The notes beneath the pieces are model-generated. The model saw only the letters and a program-made list of their open reading frames with translations. It did no database searches and was not told the origin of the DNA. Below are positions 9,403-17,319 of a stretch of DNA of 17,319 nt, one piece after another (position 1 is the stretch's first letter; every line of letters starts with the position of its first letter). Source of the stretch: Ichthyophonus hoferi (Eukaryota; Opisthokonta; Ichthyosporea; Ichthyophonida; Ichthyophonidae); NCBI GenBank assembly GCA_002751075.1, contig NAOQ01000531.1, forward strand, positions 21,729 through 39,047. The letters are read 5' to 3'. The position numbers were made by a program, and so were the translations under genes.

Positions 9403-10091
9403 TGCTATGCAATGATATATAGAGATATAGCCAAGGACTATATATCTATATCCCTTTAAACCTACCTTCTCATTAATACTTGTACCACACTATATCCTTT
9501 CACTGTCATAGCATCCACCAGGTCTGTCACATATTGCGTGGCAAAAAACCCTGTAGAAAAGAGAGTTCATATATATATGGAAAGGTTAGTAACTTATAAT
9601 GTTTAATAATGTATTAAGCTATGCTATAATAGAATATAGTATGAGAAAAACAACCATTTAATGTCGTAGGTATGTATGCATATATATAAAGTGCTGTAAT
9701 ATTATCCTATAATGTAATAGGGCATGATATGATATGATATAGTATGATTTAATATATATATATTCACATCACAATCAGTGATATTAGTAGCTTTATTAGA
9801 CTTATCTAAAACACATACATCAACACACTAACGCTCTATACCTAATACTAAGTATAATACCCAATACACACCTGTTAACTCTTTAAACCATAATTATCAA
9901 GAAAGAAAAAAAAAAAGAAAAAAAGTTAAAGTACGCGTTGTCATAATAATTAATTCTAATCAATCACACTCACCGTCACCCAATCCACCAATCACCACGA
10001 GATATCCTGCCTGCTCATCGGTTTGGGCGGGACATTCAAACGCCACCATCCCTACCTTACCGTATTGAAACATTGTTCCTTGTAGCTCCAT
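5482..10091 (-). CDS. DUF1749/UPF0613-type alpha/beta hydrolase, complete, ten exons
   Basis: Exons in transcript order: 10091-9974, 9550-9466, 8469-8391, 7879-7811, 7528-7449, 7134-7095, 6686-6584, 6393-6304, 6201-6107, 5550-5482. All introns are GT-AG and phases join exactly, giving 828 nt and 275 residues ending FIT with TAA. Visible: an N-terminal strand and loop VVIGGLGDGFFAT (32-44), SSYSMYG (68-74), the nucleophile elbow GHSTGC with Ser113, LQAPVSDREY (137-146), the TLPETPSF loop (149-156), DDMFSSDLTDAEL (192-204), DEYMP with acid Asp223, and GGNHKL with His257. These match the conserved blocks of DUF1749 proteins (plant and fungal UPF0613). The triad Ser113-Asp223-His257 appears intact, so an active serine hydrolase or esterase is inferred; the substrate is unknown. 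No signal peptide or membrane segment is seen, suggesting a cytosolic protein. The length is near the core family size. The start is the first Met before the homologous region; the frame stays open upstream, so a longer N-terminus is possible. Confidence 0.93.
5854..5909. repeat. 28-bp tandem duplication in hydrolase intron 9
   Basis: Two adjacent 28-bp copies (5854-5881 and 5882-5909) each begin CCAATGA and contain ATTAAGAGATCTA or ATTAAGAGATCTAC-like cores. They differ at two positions. Each copy carries a CCAAT motif and an AGATCT palindrome. Confidence 0.9.
6838..6920. repeat. GA-rich microsatellite in hydrolase intron 6
   Basis: Runs of GAGAGAGAGAGAG interrupted by CAAGAGAAAGAATAAC-like spacer and a second GAGAGAGATAGAGAGAGAG block. 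On the transcribed strand this is pyrimidine-rich. A comparable GA-rich stretch lies at 6529-6560 in intron 7. Confidence 0.8.
6987..7070. repeat. four-copy 20-bp tandem repeat (GCCAATTAATTACTATACAA) in hydrolase intron 6
   Basis: Four consecutive units begin at 6987 (24 bp, with an inserted TTAC), 7011, 7031 and 7051. All share GCCA-(A/G)-(C/T)TAATTAC and end in AA. The array ends 24 bases from the 7094 donor of exon 6. Each unit holds a TAATTA core, and two read GCCAATTAATTA, giving a CCAAT motif next to a homeodomain-like TAATTA site. Confidence 0.9.
7635..7730. repeat. compound (AT)n/(ACAT)n repeat in hydrolase intron 4
   Basis: Alternating blocks of TATATATATA and CATACATA recur at roughly 25-30 bp, ending in ACATGCATACCC. 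Simple-sequence expansion with no coding content. Confidence 0.85.
7965..8010. repeat. polypurine GGGAGA tract in hydrolase intron 3
   Basis: A nearly pure purine strand (GAGGGAGAGAGGGAGAGGGG type) inside intron 3, adjacent to another purine-rich patch at 7910-7940. The transcript strand is therefore a long polypyrimidine tract upstream of exon 4. Confidence 0.8.
8473..9003. repeat. 12-bp minisatellite (ATGATAGTAAAT)n in hydrolase intron 2
   Basis: About 530 bp of tandem 12-bp units of the form GATAGTAAATAT, with variants GATAGTAAATAG, GATAGTATGTAG and GATAGAAAATAG. A compound block containing GATAGTATGTAGGATAG recurs several times, so there is some higher-order order. One unit is 12 bp, so each frame stays open over long distances and produces spurious frames repeating LLSY or IYYH. 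The array begins 4 bp from exon 3, and its edge forms that exon's acceptor pyrimidine tract. Confidence 0.95.
9235..9407. repeat. (ATT)n trinucleotide microsatellite in hydrolase intron 2
   Basis: Long runs of TTA/ATT triplets with occasional ACT interruptions, about 170 bp, close to the 3' side of exon 2. In translation it gives runs of Ile or Asn, which are artefacts. Confidence 0.95.
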
Positions 10092-13000
10092 TGTATCGGT
10101 TGTTATGCACCTATCTGCAACTGGTTGGCAACGCAGTGAGTGGTTGTAAGGAGTATGGAGAGGGTCGGGTACATATCTATATGATAGTATGATAGTATGT
10201 ACATGTACACAAGAACGGTTTTTTGTATATAGACCTATATACGCAGCATGTAGATGTATTTTGACTATGGAATTAATGATATGAAAAGGAAGTTATAGAT
10301 GAAATAAATATTATTATCAACTGTAACAGTTCACCCAGTAGTGATAATATTCAAACTATATTTCATTCTATTGTACTAATAAATAATTATGTTTTTTCCT
10401 GTTCTTTTCCACTATACCCTAGGTAGTGGTATTATACAAAGAATGGTTCGATATAGAATAACGGCAGTTGGCTTATATAGTGTACAGATAAGCCTAAGTT
10501 AATTTTAACAAAACTCATATAAACATCGGTTCAAATGACTACCAAAATATCACTATACATTGTTTAATATGCTTTTTTTTTTTATCTTATAGATATAGCA
10601 TGTACAATCCAACAATGAAGTTTCACTATTCTTTCCATAACACATGCACGCTTCCTCTATCCTATCTACCTATCCATCAAACAACTTCCTCTAGTGCCCT
10701 AAAAATATTAATAACCAATTCTTATGATAAAACCCCCATGTGCACGTTTGGAAAATGAAATATATATATATATATTTCAAGTGAAGGTATTTTTCTGCAT
10801 TAATAAATGCATCCTATCTTTCATTATTAACTTTAAAGCAATTTTGTCAAGATAAACATTTTTATCCCAAGTACAACGGCAATACCTGAAATCTAGCTAC
10901 GGTAATCCTGTGTATTATATTCATTATATATATATTACATGTACTATATATATATCCGAAAGAAAAGAATCAAGAAACAAAAGATGATATATAGAAAGAG
11001 AGATAAAGTATATTATACCACACCTATACAAAGAAGTTATGTTGTGATCTTTTTATACTGCTATGATATGGTTATATTGCTATGTAGCTCTTCTCAGGGA
11101 CTTCTTAACCCAACCCTCTATTTTATTTACACACTTTCAGCTTGTAATATAAAGAATTATAAAGAAATAAAGACTTCAACATAGTACTACAAAATACTAG
11201 ACTATCCAGTATTACTGAGCTCATCTTTAACTTCAGTTTTTTCTTTGCCAAATACCAGTGCTCTGTGAGCCGGCTTATTTACTCTATTTACTTGACCCAT
11301 ACACGTGAAATATCATCTACAGGACGATTTATGTGACTTTAGGTGGTTGTAATATATTTTATTTGACGAGTTTAATTACGGGAAGCCTGGGATAAATAAG
11401 GAGATGTTTTAGAAATAAATATGTGATAAGGACAATAACAAGAGAAAAAGGTTATAAGTATATTTAAATAAATTTGTTAGCTTAATATAACGGCGAGTGA
11501 TAAGGGATTATTTCTTAAACATGCAAATGGTCTACTCTGCATCCTTCCTCTTTTAGCATCCATTAAATACTAAATTAGCGGTATTGAGCCATAAACGCGT
11601 GTAAATTATTCGGCCAAATGATATAAATAAGCTATGGGATTATTATTTTATTATTTGCCTATTATAAAAATTATAAATCTAATTGCAGCTTCATAGCTCC
11701 AGGAAAAAATGACGATACTAGGGTTGTTTAAATTGCGGATCACAGGCCTGAAAATATTTCATAATGTAGCCAATCGGCAATAAATTGATGGGATTGAAAT
11801 AACTATTGACCAATAAATGCGTGCAATGGGGAAAAGTTAACCAATACGTAACCCGAATGACATATTTGACTATGTTTTAAACCGATCACATGATGACTTG
11901 AGGTTTAGATAATTTATCTATTGAAAGATATGTATGTATGGTTAAAAGAACATAAGCATTCGTGTTAAAATTTTGTTACGAATATTCATGTTTATAATCA
12001 ATTGATAATACATTGATAATGCATGATCTATTATTGTGGAGTTGAAGTAAAATTGTACAAACCAAGTCTAAAGAACGACTTGTTGGCAGATGATTAATAA
12101 ACTGTCACACAACTAAATATGCAACACGAGGCAAAGTAAATCCAGTTATTATCTTATCAATTAATACTGGATTCTGCGGTAGTTTATATGTAATGCCATA
12201 TTTAGAGCATAAAAAAGGGTTCTGTCTTGAAACAGATTAGGGACTCTTGATTCTGCAGTAGTACTTAATGAAGTCCTTACAGTTTTTATCTTAATTCTCT
12301 GGTTGTAATAATCGGCTGCTACCCTGAATATGGGTGAGATAATTATTACACAAGCCGAAATCGACATAGATAATGCTACCCATTTTCACCACAGAATAGT
12401 GATATTAACATCATGATTTGTTACAAAACCAACGGGCGTCTTTAAAGGATATATTAGTAGTTGTTGTCAATAAATTTTAACTTAAAAATAGACCACGAAC
12501 TGAATACCTTAATTGTGTTGATTTACTTTAAATTAAATCATTGACAAAGATAATCCAAATCAGGTAGTTACATAATAGGATTGGTCTGATTAAATATAAT
12601 ATTGTGACACAGATTGGAACACAGCTACATATACGGGGTGTATCGTTTTTTTATTATTTACTGTGCAGTTACATAGGAATACTCCCAATTACCTTTGCGA
12701 TTTTTTAAACCATAGAAGATATTAACCAAACAAACAATCGGGTATGTGGTTCTGACCTATATTTAAACGCATTTAATGTAACGTTATACACGTCCTGGTA
12801 GAGGAATAACTCCATAACTATACACTGCTTGTTGATACAGCCCCTGAGAGGACAACTCATATATTATATATATTGTTAAAACGGAATATTTATTTAATTT
12901 AGATATTTCTTTATATAATTATAATTATAATTATTGAATATTATTAGCAATTACTATTGTATACGTAGTCTGGAAAAATTGTTAGTGCAATCTGAACATG

Positions 13001-13290
13001 CTAACAACTGTGATATTTATTCTGGTTGCTAAATTAACTGCGTTCTCCTAGCTTTAACAATCTTATGTGCCTAGTATTCAACTTCTGCCGACTTGCTTAA
13101 GACTAAAAGCATGTCTTAACCTATCTGACGTCCGTGTATGCAAGGGTACATGTTAAGATATCCTTTCATTTGGTATGGTCTCAATTATAAAAGGATATAG
13201 GCCATAGGGACAAGTCTGTCTTTACTTAAATCTACCATTTAACATTTTAATACAATTTTTTCATATTATGATCATTGAATGTGTATACAG
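10092..13290. other. long region with no convincing gene
   Basis: About 3.2 kb of AT-rich DNA upstream of the hydrolase start. The first few hundred bases (10092-10250) should hold the hydrolase promoter, but no clear core element stands out. Short GATAGTATG copies at about 10183-10200 echo the intron 2 minisatellite. Isolated good-looking splice sites occur, for example CTGTGCAG at 12668 with GTATGT at about 12741, but the sequence between them has stops in all three frames. Candidate small frames at 10939-11184, 11202-11300 and 12161-12367 are weak. A non-coding transcript or decayed sequence cannot be excluded. Confidence 0.5.
10756..10779. repeat. 24-bp perfect palindrome around (AT)n
   Basis: TGAAA, then alternating TA, then TTTCA reads the same on both strands. 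It could extrude as a cruciform, but short (AT)n palindromes are common in this DNA. Confidence 0.85.
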
Positions 13291-13409
13291 CTACAAAAAG
13301 GAGGCTACGGGAGACTATTATGGATGATGTTTCAGATTTCTATACTCTACCAGGTACAAAAGGGCATATGAAGAAAACTAATGTCAACCATTATTATTGT
13401 CTTCACTGA
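13291..13409 (+). CDS. weak candidate terminal exon of an unknown plus-strand gene
   Basis: After TGTGTATACAG (AG at 13289-13290) the frame reads TKRRLRETIMDDVSDFYTLP, then GTKGHMKKTNVNHYYCLH, and stops at TGA 13407-13409. An AATAAA follows seven bases later. The charged composition (basic, then DDVSD) is protein-like. A donor GTACAA at 13354 offers an alternative exon end. No upstream partner exon was found, and an open frame this short is not significant. If read from its own ATG it would be a 29-residue peptide. Confidence 0.22.
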
Positions 13410-13415
13410 AAAAGA

Positions 13416-13421
13416 AATAAA
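13416..13421 (+). terminator. possible poly(A) signal AATAAA after the 13291 candidate exon
   Basis: A canonical hexamer right after the candidate stop codon. It is only meaningful if the upstream exon is real. Confidence 0.2.
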
Positions 13422-13737
13422 AACGTTTTTATTAGGAGCTTTATTTGATTCAGAAAGGTGCAATAGTTTTAGATGATATAATGGTAGATAATACATATAT
13501 ATACTGTTGCTAATATGACCAGTGCTAAAGTATTTTATAATTAACCTGATACAAATATATTATTTTACATACCGATTTTCAAAAGATAACTCATAGCTTA
13601 AACCCAATACTATTGTTCTAAAATTTTAAGCCAAATAAATAGCAAATACACACTATCAATACAAAAGGAAGCCATTTCAAATGTATGAGACTATGAGAGT
13701 ATGCAGGCAAGAAACTAGGTATACATACATTTTTTGT

Positions 13738-13802
13738 AAGTATGTAGGTAGGTAGGTAGGCATATACATGTGTATATATGTATGTACGTATGCATGCATG
13801 AT
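13738..13802. repeat. (GTAG)n/(GTAT)n tetranucleotide repeat downstream of GFM2
   Basis: Units TAGG x4, then GTATATAT and GTATGTACGTATGCATGCATG. It lies just past the likely GFM2 cleavage region. Confidence 0.8.
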
Positions 13803-13810
13803 AATACATA

Positions 13811-13816
13811 TTTATT
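13811..13816 (-). terminator. poly(A) signal AATAAA of GFM2
   Basis: TTTATT on the plus strand is AATAAA on the minus strand, 116 bases after the GFM2 stop at 13932. The spacing suits a short 3' UTR, and no better hexamer lies nearer. Confidence 0.55.
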
Positions 13817-13931
13817 TACAATAGTATGCTAGTACAATAATGTGATAATCTGATGGTATGTATGTAGATCATAAATCAACATATTTAACTCAACTAACTA
13901 TTTTGCATGGAGTGGCCAACCAGGTATAGCC

Positions 13932-16533
13932 TTAATATCCTCTAATACGCTTAGTAATAGCAAGCTTCTCATCTAATGTAACCCGCCCATACTTTACAAA
14001 CTCCATTGTCATGCTCGAATTCCCGGCTGTAAGGGATCGTAATACTGATGAATACCCAATCATAGCACTCAATGGAACCTCTGCCTTGATAAAACTAATG
14101 CTATCCTCTTTATCCATCCCCTTAATAGTGGCATGTCGCTGTGAAGACAAATCCTGTAAAACCTTACCAACATATTTATCACCATCTATACTGACATCCA
14201 ACTTCATAATGGGTTGTAATAAAATAGAATCTGTTTCTTCCAGTGCTTGGCTCAGGGTATGGGAGGCACAAGCGCTCAGGACTTCATTAGATGACCCAGG
14301 ACCTAAGGAACCATCTAGTAACACTACTCTAACATTAACTACAGGGAAACTCATCAGACTACCTCGACTAAGTGCAGATCCTATTCCCTCTTTTATAATC
14401 CCTTGCAGCTTTTTGCGATCAATGGATCGAAGTGGATTGTCGTTGGAGAGGTAGTCAACAAAGTCATAGCTTTTGTTTTCCTTGTTAAGTTGTAGCACTT
14501 CTGAATCATTAAGTGGTGTCAGGCGCATAGTAAGGGTAGCTGTTTGGCGTTTGCCGCCAAATACACATGATAATTCATGTGTTGCTTCGGATGGCGTAGT
14601 TATAGTCTCCTTGTAAGCTACCTGATGGAGGATGGAAAGAAAAAAAAAAGAAAAAAAACAATAAGCAAGTAGTAAGACAAAATGGCGACAAAGAAGAGCG
14701 TGTAGGGGTCACATGTTCCCCTACGTACTGTACTTAATAATATCAATCCTTTCTTGTACACCCTCTCACATCTTGGCCCACCCATCACCATCCTTACACT
14801 GACACTCACCTGTATATTCCCGCTCTCAATAGCCAACTTATAGTCTCTTACAAGCCGATCTCTAATAATCTCTAAATGCAATTCCCCCATCCCACTCAGC
14901 ACCCTTTGCCCTGTGGTGGCATCTGTGTGCACATGAAAGCTAGGGTCCTCTCTCTGCATACACTGCAGGGCATGAACCAAGGCCCCTTCGTCGCGGATTG
15001 ATTCAGGCTCAACTGTACAAAAAAACACTGGGGTGGGTATCTTCATGGCCTTAAAATAATAGCTTTTGTCACCAGACGTAGAGACGAGAGTATCGCCTGT
15101 GTGTGTTTGCTTCAGTCCTAGGGCCACTGCTATATGTCCTTTGCCTACTTGGCTTATTTCTTTATACTCGTCTGCAAATACCTGTGATTACAGGTGTTGG
15201 TGAGGAAAGGATGGGAGAGGGGGAGTGAGAGAAAGAGGGAGAAGGAGAGGAATAGGAAAAGGGATGTATAGAGGCACGTGTGAACAGTGTATGTATCAAT
15301 GTCAATATAGGTATATAGATGTAAAGAGAGGATAGATAGATAAATATAACTGATAAGGATTGTTGTATTCATCAAAGATCACTGTGATTGGGATATCTCC
15401 TTAAGATAATGGAGAGAAAAAACAATAAGATATACAACTTAAAGGATTATAGGGATGTATATGCATATATATAGATATAGATATAGATAGAGAGAGAAAG
15501 AGGTAGATCAAGAGATATAGAGAGATTGGGAGAGATAGATGCATAAATAAATATATACATAAACAGATAAATAAATAAAACTTCATAGTAGTAGATTAGC
15601 TATGAGCCAACTGTCACTTACCTGTAGCAACTTCAACGGTTTCTCCTTTGTCTTCTGAGTATTGTTGTATATGGGCACACCTGCCTTCATTACCCCTTGA
15701 TATATCCGTAGATAGACCATCATACCTCGCTGCCTATCATGTACAACCTTAAAAGCCAAGGCACGTACATCCATTTGTCCATTAGCACTCACACCTTCAC
15801 CCTCTGCCTGATTAGCCTCCAATGGCGAAGGGAGATAGAGACCAACCGCATCCAATAGGGGCTGGACCCCTTTATTCCTCAGGGCCGACCCACATAGTAC
15901 AGGCACACCTTTTAACCCTAATGTCACTCTCCGTATTGAGCTAGTTAGCTCCTTAGCTGAAACATCATTAAAATCCTCCACTTTCTCTAGAAATATATCA
16001 TCTAATTCAGCTACATTTTCCGCTAATTCCATTCGTGCCTGCCTTGCCTTATCATATATCCCCCCATCGGATTCCATCAATGGTTCATCGCTATATGTAC
16101 AACCATCACTATTATCGGCCCATATCAACCTTCGCATTCTTATCAAATCCACAAATCCCCTGAAGCTATTCCATTCGCCAATAGGAAGATGCAGTACTAG
16201 GGGGTGTGCCCCAAGCTTAGAGCCAATCATATCCATGGTCCTCGTCATACTGGCACCACCTCTATCCATCTTATTAACAAAAGCCACAGTAGGAAGGTGA
16301 TATCGTTGGGCCTGACGCCATACAGTCACTGACTGGGCTTCTACCCCTTTCACCGCATCAAATATAGCTACCGCTCCATCCATAACCCGTAGGGCTCTCT
16401 CTACCTCTACGGTAAAGTCTACATGGCCAGGAGTGTCGATCAGATTAATTGTGTGATCGCCCCAGTGAAATGTGATTGCTGCCGAGTTGATCGTGATTCC
16501 TCGCTCTCGCTCTTGTTTCATGTAGTCTAGTAC
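13932..16533 (-). CDS. GFM2: mitochondrial elongation factor G2 / ribosome-releasing factor 2, 3' three exons (5' part outside the window)
   Basis: Exons in transcript order: 16533-15622 (304 codons), 15181-14810 (124), 14621-13932 (229 plus TAA), all phase 0. GFM2 is a translational GTPase that, with mitochondrial RRF, splits mitoribosomes after termination. Fragment residues show switch I RERGITI (9-15), G3 DTPGH (33-37), G4 NKMD (87-90) and G5 CGSALRNKG before a beta-barrel domain II (ALAFKVVHDRQRG). Domain III has PVFFCTVEPES and MGELHLEI, domain IV starts VAYKETI, and domain V has MIGYSSVLRSLTAG. The match is to GFM2 rather than GFM1 by RVTLGLKGVPVLCGSAL and NKGVQPLLDAVGLYLPSP. The G1 P-loop and mitochondrial targeting peptide are absent because they lie upstream of the acceptor TATTCAG at 16534. 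The right part of the window holds no P-loop, so that intron exceeds 786 bp. No damage is visible, and the gene looks functional. Confidence 0.95.
15182..15621. repeat. GA- and GATA-rich simple repeats within a GFM2 intron
   Basis: This 440-bp intron between the first two visible GFM2 exons contains a purine tract (GGGAGAGGGGGAGTGAGAG type, about 15199-15250) and GATATA/GATAGA/GAGAGA repeats (about 15470-15540). No coding content. The smaller intron at 14622-14809 has an A-rich patch (14639-14660). Confidence 0.75.
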
Positions 16534-17319
16534 CTGAATATTGGGTATAAATAGAGAGAGATAGAGAAGGGGTGGGGGAGAAAGAGCGTGGGCTTGATAC
16601 AATATTGTATGCAGAAAGTCCAAGGTGTTGGTTATCATAGTGGGTTTATAATGGAATAGACCAATGCGTGTAATTTTTAAACAGATATGTGTCAATCATT
16701 AATAGATATTTTTAGATATTAGTGTAAGATTTCAACTTATACATATAGATATATATATATTATAAGCTCTTCAGTATTTAACCCAAGAGAAATCAATCCA
16801 AAAAGAAACGTATAAACACACACAAATATACACATACATACATTACCCTATATTTTTATAACTATTAGGTACAGTGATAATTACACACAAAAATATACAT
16901 ATAGACTCTCTCCTTTTCTTTCTATCTTATAAACATGTGTTTTTAATAACATACACTCACCAATTCACCATATATCTACTCACAAAGCAGCATATAAATA
17001 CAAAAAATGCAGGGCGTAATACAATACACTCTGTTTTAATACAGTACATTCTACTATCCTAAAATATACTATACTATGATAACACCATGTTATCACATAA
17101 AACACTATATTATAATACAATACACTATATTATAATACAATACACTATACTATAATATAACACACTATATTATAATGTAATATACTACATCATAGCATAA
17201 TATAATATAATATACTATAATAAATATAATACACTATACTATAATACAATATACTATATTATAATACAATACACTATACTATAATATAACACACTATATT
17301 ATAATGTAATATACTACAC
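16534..17319. other. upstream GFM2 intron, incomplete at the window edge
   Basis: AT-rich sequence between the acceptor at 16534 and the window end. None of its minus-strand frames shows the EF-G P-loop exon that must precede it. It contains CA/TA-rich simple sequence and ends in the tandem array described separately. Confidence 0.7.
17096..17319. repeat. about 20-bp tandem array with a 129-bp higher-order period
   Basis: Units resemble ACACTATATTATAATACAAT. A 63-bp block at 17128-17190 recurs at 17257-17319 with a single difference at the last base, so the higher-order offset is 129 bp. The array runs past the right edge. It lies inside a GFM2 intron. Confidence 0.9.

Noticed and set aside
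9230-9412. Poly-Asn/poly-Ile frame
   Set aside because: It is a translation of the (ATT)n microsatellite inside hydrolase intron 2.
12161-12367. A 68-codon minus-strand frame with an internal acceptor/donor pair (VAADYYNQRIKIKT between them)
   Set aside because: The splice sites are plausible, but no flanking exon in phase was found and the frame carries no recognisable motif.
12669-12741. Exon-like interval between a strong acceptor (CTGTGCAG) and GTATGT
   Set aside because: All three frames contain stops, so it is not a coding exon. A non-coding exon cannot be tested from sequence.
13140-13200. Inverted repeat ATATCCTTT / AAAGGATAT
   Set aside because: Arms of only 9 bp with a loop of about 25 bases are expected at this base composition, and nothing nearby gives it a role.
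14011-14454. A 147-codon plus-strand frame
   Set aside because: It lies wholly antisense to the last GFM2 exon, whose minus-strand reading matches EF-G domains IV and V.
1-17319. tRNA, rRNA, CRISPR, prokaryotic operon, or virus-derived element
   Set aside because: No cloverleaf with A/B boxes, rRNA-like block, regularly spaced repeats with spacers, reverse transcriptase, integrase, capsid or long terminal repeat was seen.

Overview
The window looks like nuclear DNA of an intron-bearing eukaryote that uses the standard code: spliced genes with GT-AG introns, AATAAA-type poly(A) signals, AT-rich non-coding DNA full of microsatellites, and exons visibly richer in GC than their introns. One gene is a complete DUF1749/UPF0613-type alpha/beta hydrolase, a family known to me from plants, fungi, protists and some invertebrates but not from vertebrates. 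Another encodes an animal-like mitochondrial EF-G2 (GFM2). Together they suggest an early-branching animal, perhaps a sponge, but this is inference and the species cannot be fixed from sequence alone.

Layout. (1) Positions 1-486, minus strand: an open frame of 162 codons running off the left edge, with a hydrophobic leader, probably a secreted or membrane protein. (2) 487-2227: non-coding DNA between two divergent genes, with a heptamer microsatellite. (3) 2228-2887, plus strand: a small three-exon gene for an unrecognised acidic-tailed protein, with an AATAAA at 3151 and a possible alternative last exon at 3369-3457. (4) 3458-5481: convergent intergenic DNA with a perfect CRE motif and only weak small-ORF candidates. 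(5) 5482-10091, minus strand: the ten-exon hydrolase, 275 residues, whose exon phases and catalytic triad all fit. Its introns are filled with tandem repeats, including a roughly 0.5 kb 12-bp minisatellite that abuts an acceptor. (6) 10092-13290: about 3.2 kb without a convincing gene. (7) 13291-13409, plus strand: a weak candidate terminal exon followed by AATAAA. (8) 13932-16533, minus strand: the last three coding exons (657 residues) of GFM2. Its 5' exons, which should carry the P-loop, lie beyond the right edge. The window ends inside a tandem repeat in the intron upstream.

I see no operon-like linkage. The two well-supported genes are both on the minus strand but have unrelated roles: mitochondrial ribosome recycling and an uncharacterised hydrolase. 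I found no tRNA, rRNA, CRISPR array, intact transposon or virus-derived element. The observations most worth following up are the unrecognised small gene, the off-edge leader-bearing ORF, the minisatellite that appears to supply splice signals, and the AG|GT-flanked GFM2 introns.
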